The notes under the pieces: model-generated
What the model saw: only the letters and a program-made list of their open reading frames with translations
The model's database searches: none
Told to the model about the DNA's origin: nothing
In this document: in pieces, positions 27,637-35,167 of the stretch
Layout of the letters: every line of letters begins with the position of its first letter
Position numbering within the stretch: position 1 is the stretch's first letter
Source: Lachnospiraceae bacterium
Lineage (GTDB): Bacteria; Bacillota; Clostridia; Lachnospirales; Lachnospiraceae
Direction of reading: 5' to 3'
Length of the DNA stretch: 63,807 bases
NCBI GenBank assembly: GCA_022792885.1
Contig: JAAWBX010000029.1
Span: forward strand, 1-63,807
Position numbers and translations under genes: made by a program

Positions 27637-28258
27637 CCTCTTCTCCCCCTTTAATCTCTATCACGCGCAACACCAGCGAAATGGCGATGCTGATTCCCAC
27701 CGCCGCGAAAATTCCGCCGCCCAGCAGCACCATGTACCAGGGCGCGTCTCCGATCGACATGGCGACGACCAGAGAAATTTCCATCAAAACAATCATCAGC
27801 AACACGATCCCGGCCGCGATCGCGGCGCCAGCATACCGCTTCAGCCGGTCCTTTTCCTGAAATCCCATAAAAGCGATCCCCTCCTTCTCCATTTTTTCCA
27901 TCTGCTCCAGGTACAGCTCCGCGTCCAAATTCGCCAGCGTATCCCTTTGCTCCACCAGACGTTCACACAGGCTCTTCGCCTCCTCAACGTTCTTCTTTCG
28001 GCTTTCCAGTTCCCGGATATGCCGGTTCAAAACATATTCCAGAGAAACCTGTTCCGTCAAAAGAATCCGTATCTCCCCCAGAGAAACGTCCAGCTTCCGA
28101 AGGAGCTTGATTTTCTTCAGCGTAACCACATCCTCCCGGGAATACTCCCGGTAATCGTTACCTGCGTTCCGTTTGGGTTTGAGCAGCCCTTCTTTCTCGT
28201 AAAAACGGATATTCTTCTTCGTGATACCCGCCAGCGCTTCCACCTCTTTGATCTGCAT
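27617..28258 (-). CDS. Membrane-anchored MerR-family regulator
   Basis: A 213-residue protein with a MerR winged helix (ITKKNIRFYEKEGLLKPKRNAGNDYREYS, residues 12-40), a dimerisation coiled coil (about 75-130) and two C-terminal membrane helices (about 142-167 and 175-198). MerR proteins with membrane tails occur in clostridia; their signals are mostly unknown. GGAGAAGGGAGGGG lies before the ATG. The promoter has the long spacer expected for MerR-controlled start sites, so autoregulation is likely. Confidence 0.88.
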   Translation of the reverse strand: MQIKEVEALAGITKKNIRFYEKEGLLKPKRNAGNDYREYSREDVVTLKKIKLLRKLDVSLGEIRILLTEQVSLEYVLNRHIRELESRKKNVEEAKSLCERLVEQRDTLANLDAELYLEQMEKMEKEGIAFMGFQEKDRLKRYAGAAIAAGIVLLMIVLMEISLVVAMSIGDAPWYMVLLGGGIFAAVGISIAISLVLRVIEIKGGEEDAARKY

Positions 28259-28276
28259 GGATATCCCCTCCCTTCT

Positions 28277-28297
28277 CCGTTAATCTTTATTTAACGG
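28277..28297. promoter_or_regulatory. Inverted repeat at the merR-type gene's start
   Basis: CCGTTAA-N7-TTAACGG, 7-bp perfect arms, overlapping the -10 region and lying 18 bases before the ATG. It could act as operator or as an mRNA hairpin beside the ribosome binding site. Confidence 0.5.
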
Positions 28298-28319
28298 CTT
28301 CCCCCCGCTGGAATGTCAA
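28288..28319 (-). promoter_or_regulatory. Long-spacer promoter of the MerR-type gene
   Basis: On the minus strand TTGACA and TAAATA are 20 bases apart (19 to TTAAAT), the overlong spacing that MerR proteins correct by DNA twisting. Confidence 0.5.
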
Positions 28320-28326
28320 GAGCATA

Positions 28327-28355
28327 TTGCCTTTTTGCTTTTTCTATCATATAAT
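28327..28355 (+). promoter_or_regulatory. Promoter of the 165-residue membrane protein
   Basis: TTGCCT, 17 bases, TATAAT. Confidence 0.6.
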
Positions 28356-28397
28356 TATATAGTATTACCGCCACTTGACAAGAGATAAGGAGAACTT

Positions 28398-28895
28398 ATG
28401 GCAGATTACAAAACCAATCTTGAAAAATATAAACGTATGCAAAACCGGGTCGTCGAACCCGAGTATGACCCGCTCCCCGTAAACCGGGACAGGCTCCTGG
28501 GGAAACCCATGATGTTCGTCATGATCATTCTGGCCATTCTGTTTATCGTCACGATCATCGGCGGCGGTTATGAAGGCATCGATCAGTATCTGACAGCCTC
28601 TTCCATGGCCGCTTTCAGTCTTTTTATGACTTATTACGGATATCGGCTGCATCAACTCACAACGTTCTACAAAGCTTCCCGGCGTTTCCTGAAGGCGCCC
28701 GGCTCCATCCGGATCAAGCAGCTGGCCGCCAACACCCGCTACACGGAGAAGGATACCCTCTCTCATGTAAAAGGCATGATACGCCGAAAATATTATCGGA
28801 ATCTTACGCTCTCCGAAGACGGAAATTCCGTGCAGATCGCACGAATCCAATCGGAAGAAAAAACAGCCGGACAGAAAAACCTTCCGCCCTCATGA
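28398..28895 (+). CDS. Two-helix membrane protein of unknown family
   Basis: A 165-residue protein with a charged N-terminus, two membrane helices (about 37-57 and 68-86) and a basic cytoplasmic C-terminal half (KGMIRRKYYRNLTLSEDG). AAGGAG six bases before the ATG fixes the start. The last codons lie inside the first arm of the terminator hairpin. I do not recognise the family. It is divergent from the MerR/YbjQ pair, which may share its control region. Confidence 0.7.
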   Translation: MADYKTNLEKYKRMQNRVVEPEYDPLPVNRDRLLGKPMMFVMIILAILFIVTIIGGGYEGIDQYLTASSMAAFSLFMTYYGYRLHQLTTFYKASRRFLKAPGSIRIKQLAANTRYTEKDTLSHVKGMIRRKYYRNLTLSEDGNSVQIARIQSEEKTAGQKNLPPS

Positions 28896-28922
28896 AGGTT
28901 TTTCTGCCCGGCCGTTTCTTAT
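28862..28922. terminator. Bidirectional terminator overlapping a CDS end
   Basis: CCGGACAGAAAAACCTTC pairs with GAAGGTTTTTCTGCCCGG around a nine-base loop that holds the TGA-adjacent ATG region; the stop codon 28893-28895 is inside the hairpin. Confidence 0.85.
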
Positions 28923-28930
28923 CCTCCCTA

Positions 28931-29695
28931 TTACCCCAGGTCGTGATAACGCCCCAGAAATTCTCTTGTCCTCGCATTCTCGGAAGAAAACAGTTTTTCC
29001 GGCGTCGTCTCCTCCACGATATTCCCGCCTTCCATAAAAATCATTCGTCCGGACACGTCCCGCGCAAAATTCATCTCATGGGTAACGATCACCATCGTCA
29101 TATGCTCCTCGGCCAGCTCCCGCAAGACCTTCAGAATCTCCAGCGTCAATTCCGGATCCAGGGCCGACGTGGGTTCGTCAAAAAACAAAATCTCCGGCTT
29201 CATCGCCAGGGCCCTGGCGATTGACACCCTCTGCTGCTGCCCGCCGGACAATTCGCACGGATACGCGTTCTCTTTATCCGACAGCCCCATCTTCCGCAGA
29301 AGTTCACGGCCTTCCTCGAACACCTCGTCCCGCGGCCGCTTCTGCACCCGGATCGGCGCGTCCGTAATATTCTTCATCACGGAAAAATGAGGAAACAGAT
29401 TGAAATTCTGAAATACCAGGCCAAAATGCCGCTGAATCCGCCGCAACTCCTTCGCCGGCGCATAGACGGATTTCCCGTCCTTATCGCATCTCGCCGCGTA
29501 CTCGCCCAGATAGCACAGATCGCCTTCCTCCATTGTCTCCAGCATCGTGGCGCAGCGCAAGAGCGTGGACTTCCCGGAGCCGGAAGGGCCGATAACCGAC
29601 ACCACCTCGCCCTGATCCACGGCCAGGGAAATCCCCTTCAGCACATCCAGTTCGCCAAAAGATTTCCGTACCCGATTCATTTCCAATACCCGCAT
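28931..29695 (-). CDS. Polar amino acid ABC transporter ATP-binding protein (GlnQ/HisP type)
   Basis: The cytoplasmic ATPase of a PAAT-family importer, 254 residues. Walker A GPSGSGKST, the family QxFNLFPH (VFQNFNLFPHFSVMKNI), signature LSGGQQQR, Walker B ILFFDEPTSALDP and switch His VTHEMNFARDV are all present. It is the last gene of binding protein-permease-ATPase and ends at the shared hairpin. Confidence 0.94.
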   Translation of the reverse strand: MRVLEMNRVRKSFGELDVLKGISLAVDQGEVVSVIGPSGSGKSTLLRCATMLETMEEGDLCYLGEYAARCDKDGKSVYAPAKELRRIQRHFGLVFQNFNLFPHFSVMKNITDAPIRVQKRPRDEVFEEGRELLRKMGLSDKENAYPCELSGGQQQRVSIARALAMKPEILFFDEPTSALDPELTLEILKVLRELAEEHMTMVIVTHEMNFARDVSGRMIFMEGGNIVEETTPEKLFSSENARTREFLGRYHDLG

Positions 29696-29709
29696 GTTTG
29701 CTCTCCCTC

Positions 29710-30360
29710 CTACTGATAATACCGGAGCTTCTTCTCGGCGCGCTCCATCAGAAACGCCACGAGCAGATTAAACAGGTAGTAAAACACGGCAGCAACCGCA
29801 AAAGCCATCATGTTCTTCTCGGAGGCCGCGATTGCTTTCGCCTGTGTGAACATCTCCACCAGGCCGATGCTGAAAGCCAGAGAGGTATCCTTGACCAGCG
29901 TAATCATCTCGTTCGTCACCGGCGGAAGAACCCTCTTGATCACCTGAGGTAAAATAATTTTCAGAAACGTCTGCGCCTTTGTATAGCCCAGCACCCTGGC
30001 CGCCTCGTACTGGCCGACCGGGATCGATTCGATACCGGCCCGGTAAATCTCCGCAAAATAAGCCGCATAATTCAGCACAAACGCAATCGCGGAAGCCATC
30101 AGCTTGCTGTAGGAACTTAAAGAAAGCCCGAACAGATAATAAGGGCCGAAATACACCACCAGAAGCTGGAGCATCAAAGGCGTACCCCGCATGATGGAAA
30201 TATAGAATTTGCTCACATTCCGCACAACGACATGTCTCGACATGCGGGCAAAAGATAAAAACATCCCCAATGGCAAAGAAAACAGTAACGTCAATGTAAA
30301 AAGTTCCACTGACGTTACCATTCCCTGACCCAGAAGGGAAAGCATCACTTGTAACTTCAT
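29710..30360 (-). CDS. Polar amino acid ABC transporter permease (HisM/GlnP type)
   Basis: A 216-residue inner-membrane permease with about five helices. The conserved RGTPLMLQLLVVYFGPYY start of the transmembrane domain and the ATPase-contact EAARVLGYTKAQTFLKIILPQ (EAA loop) are clear. It lies between the binding protein (21-base gap) and the ATPase (14-base gap). Confidence 0.94.
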   Translation of the reverse strand: MKLQVMLSLLGQGMVTSVELFTLTLLFSLPLGMFLSFARMSRHVVVRNVSKFYISIMRGTPLMLQLLVVYFGPYYLFGLSLSSYSKLMASAIAFVLNYAAYFAEIYRAGIESIPVGQYEAARVLGYTKAQTFLKIILPQVIKRVLPPVTNEMITLVKDTSLAFSIGLVEMFTQAKAIAASEKNMMAFAVAAVFYYLFNLLVAFLMERAEKKLRYYQ

Positions 30361-30381
30361 CTTTCTCTCCCGGTTTATTCG

Positions 30382-31233
30382 CTATTTCAGCGTGCAGACA
30401 TCCAGTCCGAACCACTTGTCGGAGATCTCCGCGAACGTCCCGTCGTCCGCCATCTCCATCAGGATCCCTTCCACCTCGTCCTTCAGCGCCGTATTCGCTT
30501 TATAGAAACCGACGCCGTACTGCTCGGTGGAAATGTGGTCGTCCAGGATCTCGTAGATATCTTCTTTTCCTTCAATCTGATATTTTGCCACAAAAATATC
30601 CATGCCGACCGCGTCCACCGCGCCGGATTCCAGTTCCATCATGGCCGTATTGTAATCCGCGATCGTCTCAAGTCCCTTAAAAGAAGCCACCAACGTCTTC
30701 ATCTCCTCGTTCTCCTCATCCAGAAGAGCCGCCTGCGCCGAGGAATCCGTCTGAACCAGCACCGTTTTACCGGCCAGATCCGCCAGAGAAGTAATGCCGG
30801 AATCCTTCTTTATCACGACCACCTGACTGTTATCCATATACGACTTCGTGAACGCGTAATCGGCCTCGCGTCCGTTCATGGTAAAACCGTTCCAGATACA
30901 GTCGATGGAACCGGACGACAATTCCATGTCCTTCGCATCCCAGTTGATCGGCTTCAGCACCAGTTCCTTCCCCATCCGACTCGCGCACTCGGCCGCCAGA
31001 TCCAGATCGAACCCCACGTAATCGCCGTTCTCATCCATGTATCCGAAAGGCGGGAAATCCGCGTCAAATCCCACGGTAAACGTACCCTTCTCTCCCGACC
31101 CGCTCTCCGCCGCCGTCGTCTGGGCATCGCTGCCCGCCGTCTGATTTCCCTTCGTTTCCTGATCCTTGTTCCCGCAGGCCGTCAGGCCGAACGCCAAACA
31201 GACCGCCAACAACATCATCGTAATTTTCTTCAT
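30382..31233 (-). CDS. Amino acid ABC transporter substrate-binding lipoprotein
   Basis: A family 3 solute-binding protein, 283 residues: lipobox GLTAC (Cys about 20), a Ser/Thr/Gln-rich tether, then GTFTVGFDADFPPFGYMDENGDYVGFDLDL, the typical N-terminal lobe, and FNGFT-like CIWNGFTMNGREADYAFTK. It captures a polar amino acid outside the cell; the exact ligand cannot be read. Promoter and an inverted repeat upstream suggest regulation. Confidence 0.93.
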   Translation of the reverse strand: MKKITMMLLAVCLAFGLTACGNKDQETKGNQTAGSDAQTTAAESGSGEKGTFTVGFDADFPPFGYMDENGDYVGFDLDLAAECASRMGKELVLKPINWDAKDMELSSGSIDCIWNGFTMNGREADYAFTKSYMDNSQVVVIKKDSGITSLADLAGKTVLVQTDSSAQAALLDEENEEMKTLVASFKGLETIADYNTAMMELESGAVDAVGMDIFVAKYQIEGKEDIYEILDDHISTEQYGVGFYKANTALKDEVEGILMEMADDGTFAEISDKWFGLDVCTLK

Positions 31234-31269
31234 CCTGTCCTCCCTCGCCGTAACCGGCCGTCTTTTCTC

Positions 31270-31315
31270 ATGCTATCACTCTACCCAGCTAAAGTGACCG
31301 TTGCTATGATAGCAT
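31270..31315. promoter_or_regulatory. Inverted repeat around the amino acid ABC promoter
   Basis: ATGCTATCA (31270-31278) and TGATAGCAT (31307-31315), perfect 9-bp arms 28 bases apart. The right arm overlaps the -10 box, and so lies before the transcription start; a DNA operator bound at two half-sites is more likely than an RNA hairpin. Confidence 0.55.
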
Positions 31316-31334
31316 ATCCTCCCTCTTTTGTCAA
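31306..31334 (-). promoter_or_regulatory. Promoter of the amino acid ABC operon
   Basis: On the minus strand TTGACA, 17 bases, TATCAT. The -35 box overlaps the stop codon region of the upstream histidine kinase gene. Confidence 0.75.
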
Positions 31335-33133
31335 GAGAAGAACTCCGCTTCCGGCAGGGAGGCGAGAAATACGCTGCCTTGTCCGAGCTCCGATTCCACC
31401 GTCAACGTCCCGCCGTGATATCGAATGATTTCCTGCGCGATGGACAGCCCCAAACCGGTGGAAGCCGATTTGCCGCTTCGGTCTTTATGATAATACTGCT
31501 GAAAGATCTTCGGAATATCCTCCGGCTCGATCCCCGGACCGCTGTCTCTGACCCGCACTTCCACACGTCCCTTATTCTTACGCAGGCTCAGCGCCAGCTC
31601 CCCGCCCTCCGGGGTGTAATGAATGCCGTTCACGAGCAGATTCATCAGGGCCTGTTCCAGGCGGATCCGATCCCCGATGACGATTGCCTCCGTTTCCGCT
31701 TCCACGCTCAGACGGATCTTTTCCTGTTCGCAGGCCAGCCGGCAGGAAGCGCCCAGTTCCCTCACCAGCTTTCTCATATCCACGCTGTCCTCACAAAAAA
31801 GGACTTTGTTTTCTTCCAGTTTCGTTAAAAGAAACAGATCTTCCGTCATCCGCGCCAGAAACGACAGCTTGTCCTTCATAATATCCAGATTTTCCCTGGC
31901 TTCCCCGGTTTCGGCCGGCATCAGTTCCATGTGACCCTGAAGGATAAAGATCGGACTTCTCAGATCATGGAAAATACGGATCATAAACTGGCGTTTCTTC
32001 CTCTGCTGCTCCCTCAATTCCTCCGTCCGCTCCTCCACTTTCCGGTCCAGCTCCCGCACCAGTTCCTCCGCCTCTTTAAATTTACCGGCGAAACGGATAT
32101 TGATCGTCACCATACAGCCGATAACAAAGGGTAGGTCAAAGATCGGCACCGTCCGAAAATAATTAAAATAAATCGTATCGGCAAAACTCCCCCGGTCCGC
32201 CATCCAGGACAAAATCCTCAAACACTGCGTCACGGAAAAACCGATCATCAGCGCCCGGCTTTCCCGTCCGGAATGCAGACAGACGAAAACGGCCATGGCC
32301 CCGCTGGTAAAAAACAAAAGCGCGGACGCAACCGCTCCCGCTGCGGGAATCCAAAGGCGAAGCAGCATATACAAAAAACTGACCGCCAAGCTCCCGTACC
32401 AACTGAATATAACGGAAAAAGGCCGGCCCGTCTCCTGTTTCATCAGCGTCACGCTCACATGAATGCTCTGTAAAATCGTCAGGCTGCTGAAAAAACTTCG
32501 CAGTACGACAAACAGGTCCCCGGGAATCGCCAGTCCGCTGAATTCCTGCTGACACAGCCCCCAGATCATCAACATGGAAGTGTACACGAAGAACACCATC
32601 AGATATTCTTCGCTGCTTTTATTCCAATACAGCGTCATCCCGTAAATCGCCACGCCGAAAAGAAGCCCCATGGCGAGAGCCTGTCCGATCTGATTCGCCG
32701 AAGCCAGGCGCGCGACGGCCGCCTCATTTCCCAGATAAAGATTCGCGTCCCGGCTTATCGCTTCCGTCTCCAGATCCAGAATCACCTTCCCCGGCTTTAA
32801 CTCCCCGATCTCACAATTCACAATCCGACGATACCCTTCTTCCTCCCGGTATTCGTATACCCTCTCCCCGTTCACGGACAGGAAAAAAGAAGGCAGATGA
32901 ATCAGGCTCAGCGTCAACGGCCCGCAGTCTTCCACCACGTAAAAACAAAACCGATAATGCCCCTGCGATACTTCCCGAATGTCCCGCAAAAGACAGACCT
33001 GTTCTTCCGCCGAAAATGTCCGGCCGTCAAAAAGCGTCTCCTGCGCGCGATCCGCCCGAAAAATCCACCCGGTAAGCCCCGCCGCCAGCACCAGCAGAAA
33101 AAGCAATGCCCGGCCGTTTCCGATCTTCTTCAT
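31331..33133 (-). CDS. Sensor histidine kinase with seven-helix membrane domain
   Basis: A 600-residue membrane kinase: one N-terminal helix, an extracytoplasmic region (about 30-165), about seven membrane helices (about 170-360; 7TM-DISM-like layout), a coiled coil, then HisKA with FHDLRSPIFILQGHME (phospho-acceptor His; the usual SHELRTP is altered) and an HATPase domain with NLLVNGIHYTPEGG, DSGPGIEPEDIP and STGLGLSIAQEI. The ATG at 33133 is chosen behind GGGAGGGGAAAGAGGG. It is divergent from the response regulator at 33319, its probable partner. Confidence 0.9.
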   Translation of the reverse strand: MKKIGNGRALLFLLVLAAGLTGWIFRADRAQETLFDGRTFSAEEQVCLLRDIREVSQGHYRFCFYVVEDCGPLTLSLIHLPSFFLSVNGERVYEYREEEGYRRIVNCEIGELKPGKVILDLETEAISRDANLYLGNEAAVARLASANQIGQALAMGLLFGVAIYGMTLYWNKSSEEYLMVFFVYTSMLMIWGLCQQEFSGLAIPGDLFVVLRSFFSSLTILQSIHVSVTLMKQETGRPFSVIFSWYGSLAVSFLYMLLRLWIPAAGAVASALLFFTSGAMAVFVCLHSGRESRALMIGFSVTQCLRILSWMADRGSFADTIYFNYFRTVPIFDLPFVIGCMVTINIRFAGKFKEAEELVRELDRKVEERTEELREQQRKKRQFMIRIFHDLRSPIFILQGHMELMPAETGEARENLDIMKDKLSFLARMTEDLFLLTKLEENKVLFCEDSVDMRKLVRELGASCRLACEQEKIRLSVEAETEAIVIGDRIRLEQALMNLLVNGIHYTPEGGELALSLRKNKGRVEVRVRDSGPGIEPEDIPKIFQQYYHKDRSGKSASTGLGLSIAQEIIRYHGGTLTVESELGQGSVFLASLPEAEFFS

Positions 33134-33219
33134 CCCTCTTTCCCCTCCCTCACGCCGCCTGAGCGTCCCCGATATACGCAGCCGGCTCTTAAAATCAGAA
33201 ATACCGGCCGCGCGCGCTC

Positions 33220-33248
33220 TTGTCAAGCGGCAACACTCCTACTATAAT
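33220..33248 (+). promoter_or_regulatory. Promoter of the response regulator gene
   Basis: TTGTCA, 17 bases, TATAAT, about 70 bases before the ATG. Confidence 0.75.
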
Positions 33249-33318
33249 AAAAACAGTTCTGCCGGCATCTCCCCGTCCGATGCCCGGACGGACGGAATCA
33301 CAAAGGAGGAAACCATCC

Positions 33319-34023
33319 ATGGTACAGGTTCTTCTGGTAGAAGACGACGATCTGATCGCCAAAATCATCACCCATTATTTAAAGCAGGCAAAAGACTATG
33401 AAGTCACCAGAGCCAAAGACGCCGGCGAGGCCCTTTTCCTGGCGCGCAATCCCTTTGACATTATCCTGCTGGATGTCCTTCTGCCGGACGCCGACGGTCT
33501 GACCCTGTGCGAACGTCTCTGTCAGTGGCACAGCTGCCCCATCTTATTTATCAGCTGCGTCGACGACAGCGACACCATCGTGAAAGCCCTCGAAGCCGGA
33601 GGCGACGATTACCTGACCAAACCGTTTGACAACAAGGTCCTCCTCGCCCGGATCCAGGCCAATCTGCGGCGCGCCACAAAAGCGGCCAAAACTCCGGCCG
33701 AGAATAAACTGCACGCCCGGGACTTCACGTTGGATCCGAGCGTCCGCCGAATCGAAAAAGCCGGTTTTGCCTGCCCTCTGGCCTCAATCGAATACCAGCT
33801 TCTAAGCTTCCTGATGCAAAATCCCAGACAATTTTTTACCGCCGACGAACTGTACCGCAAAGTCTGGGGCAGCGACAGCTACGGGGATGTGAGAACCGTC
33901 CTGGTCCACATTCATAACCTCCGCAAAAAAATAGAACAAAACCCCAAAGACCCTCTCTACCTTCTGAACCTTCCCGGCCGGGGTTATTATTTCGACCCGG
34001 AAGGCTCCGGAAAAATTCGGTAA
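33319..34023 (+). CDS. OmpR-family response regulator
   Basis: A 234-residue regulator with a receiver domain (acidic pocket VEDDD, phospho-acceptor Asp in DIILLDVLLPDADG, TKPFDNKVLLARI Lys) and an OmpR/PhoB winged helix ending RTVLVHIHNLRKKIEQNP and GRGYYFD. The ATG at 33319 follows AGGAGG by nine bases; a longer frame starting upstream would overlap the promoter. It is probably phosphorylated by the kinase encoded divergently. Confidence 0.95.
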   Translation: MVQVLLVEDDDLIAKIITHYLKQAKDYEVTRAKDAGEALFLARNPFDIILLDVLLPDADGLTLCERLCQWHSCPILFISCVDDSDTIVKALEAGGDDYLTKPFDNKVLLARIQANLRRATKAAKTPAENKLHARDFTLDPSVRRIEKAGFACPLASIEYQLLSFLMQNPRQFFTADELYRKVWGSDSYGDVRTVLVHIHNLRKKIEQNPKDPLYLLNLPGRGYYFDPEGSGKIR

Positions 34024-34049
34024 CAAACAACCGGATATTCCTGATAATT

Positions 34050-34083
34050 ATAACGGAGAGACTTTAGAATCTCTCCGTTTTTT
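34050..34083 (+). terminator. Terminator of the response regulator gene
   Basis: AACGGAGAGA/TCTCTCCGTT stem and TTTTTT. It overlaps the 3' end of the convergent sod gene. Confidence 0.88.
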
Positions 34084-34579
34084 GAATCACGCCGCAGGCG
34101 ATTTTCGTTCCCGAATTGCCCGACGGCTGGGTTGTAAAATCGTCCGGACCATCATGGATAATGACGGTCCGACCCGTCACCTCATCCAGAGAAAAACGGT
34201 CGGTCAAAAACAGGGAAAGCGCAAACCCGTCGTTTCCGAACAGCGGCGGCAGGTCGCCCGCGTGATGCGGATGTTCACAATCCTGCGGATTGTAATGCGA
34301 CATTGCGTCCGCAAACGGATCGCCCCCGTTGCCTTCACAGTCGTTCCCTTCATGGATATGGAACCCGAAAACCCGTTCCTGACAGGGAAGATCCGCCTTC
34401 GGCAAACCTCCGATCTCGGCAAAAACAATCACGCCTTTGTTGGTCTGATAAAAACGCACAGCGCCCGATATGCCGGCAAATTCTCCGCTGCCCGCAATCC
34501 TGGCCGACGCCTGCGGCCCGCCGCTCAAGATCGAAAAAAGATATGCGACGGAGTGGTCGCGACGCGATGGTCTGTTCAT
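34064..34579 (-). CDS. Cu/Zn superoxide dismutase family protein without signal peptide
   Basis: A 171-residue SodC-fold protein. Copper and zinc ligands look complete: FGFHIHEGNDC (two His), SHYNP, HPHHAGDLPPLFGNDG (His, His, Asp) and VIIHDGPDDFTTQPSGNSGTKIACGVI (His and the C-terminal Arg position taken by Lys). No signal peptide or lipobox is seen, which would put it in the cytoplasm, unusual for SodC of other bacteria. AAGGGG precedes the ATG at 34579. It dismutates superoxide if metallated; in this anaerobe it would be an oxygen-defence enzyme. Confidence 0.88.
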   Translation of the reverse strand: MNRPSRRDHSVAYLFSILSGGPQASARIAGSGEFAGISGAVRFYQTNKGVIVFAEIGGLPKADLPCQERVFGFHIHEGNDCEGNGGDPFADAMSHYNPQDCEHPHHAGDLPPLFGNDGFALSLFLTDRFSLDEVTGRTVIIHDGPDDFTTQPSGNSGTKIACGVIQKTERF

Positions 34580-34736
34580 ATAAAATACCCCTTAAAACCA
34601 AAATTTCCTACGACATTATATGCCGCCGGAGAATGTACGGTTCGGACAGAAATCGGATCCCGGCGTTATCTTGTCCTCATAAAGATATACCGCATTGACA
34701 AAACTGTCAATCCGTCTTTGGGTCTACGGAGCATAA

Positions 34737-34765
34737 TTGCTTTCGCAGGCTTTATACGATAAAAT
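34737..34765 (+). promoter_or_regulatory. Promoter of the GIY-YIG-like gene
   Basis: TTGCTT, 17 bases, TAAAAT, followed by GAGGTG before the ATG. Confidence 0.65.
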
Positions 34766-34784
34766 ATAACCCGAGGTGAAACAT

Positions 34785-35129
34785 ATGGATATCAAAAAAA
34801 GAAAAGAACTTTTGGCGGCATATAAGGACCGCTGTCCGGAAATGGGCGTGATTTCCTTCCGATGCAGCGCAACGGATGAAGCCTTTATAACGGCCGCCGC
34901 AGACATTCCCGCAAAATTCAACCGAGTCCGTTTTCAGTTCTCCGCCGGAAACTGTCCGAACAAACGGCTGCAAGAGCTCTGGACGCAATATGGCGAGAAC
35001 GCTTTTGAACTTCAGGTCGTACAACGCCTGAAATACGACGACCCGAAAAAGGATCCTACGGAAGAACTGGAAATGCTTTGCGAGCTGTATCTGCTCAAGA
35101 ATCCGAAAGCAAGTAAGATTTGGAAATAA
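34785..35129 (+). CDS. GIY-YIG-like small protein
   Basis: A 114-residue soluble protein resembling a clostridial GIY-YIG-family group (pattern: RKELLAAYKDRCPEMGVISFRC, NRVRFQFSAGNCPNKRLQELW, YGENAFELQVVQRL, EELEMLCELYLLK). The family's catalytic GIY and YIG tyrosines are not evident, so nuclease activity is doubtful. Start at ATG 34785 with GAGGTG six bases upstream; a GTG nine bases earlier is less likely. Own promoter. Confidence 0.65.
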   Translation: MDIKKRKELLAAYKDRCPEMGVISFRCSATDEAFITAAADIPAKFNRVRFQFSAGNCPNKRLQELWTQYGENAFELQVVQRLKYDDPKKDPTEELEMLCELYLLKNPKASKIWK

Positions 35130-35167
35130 AAATCTCGACCGTTCTGCCGGAATGAGGCCGTACTTTT

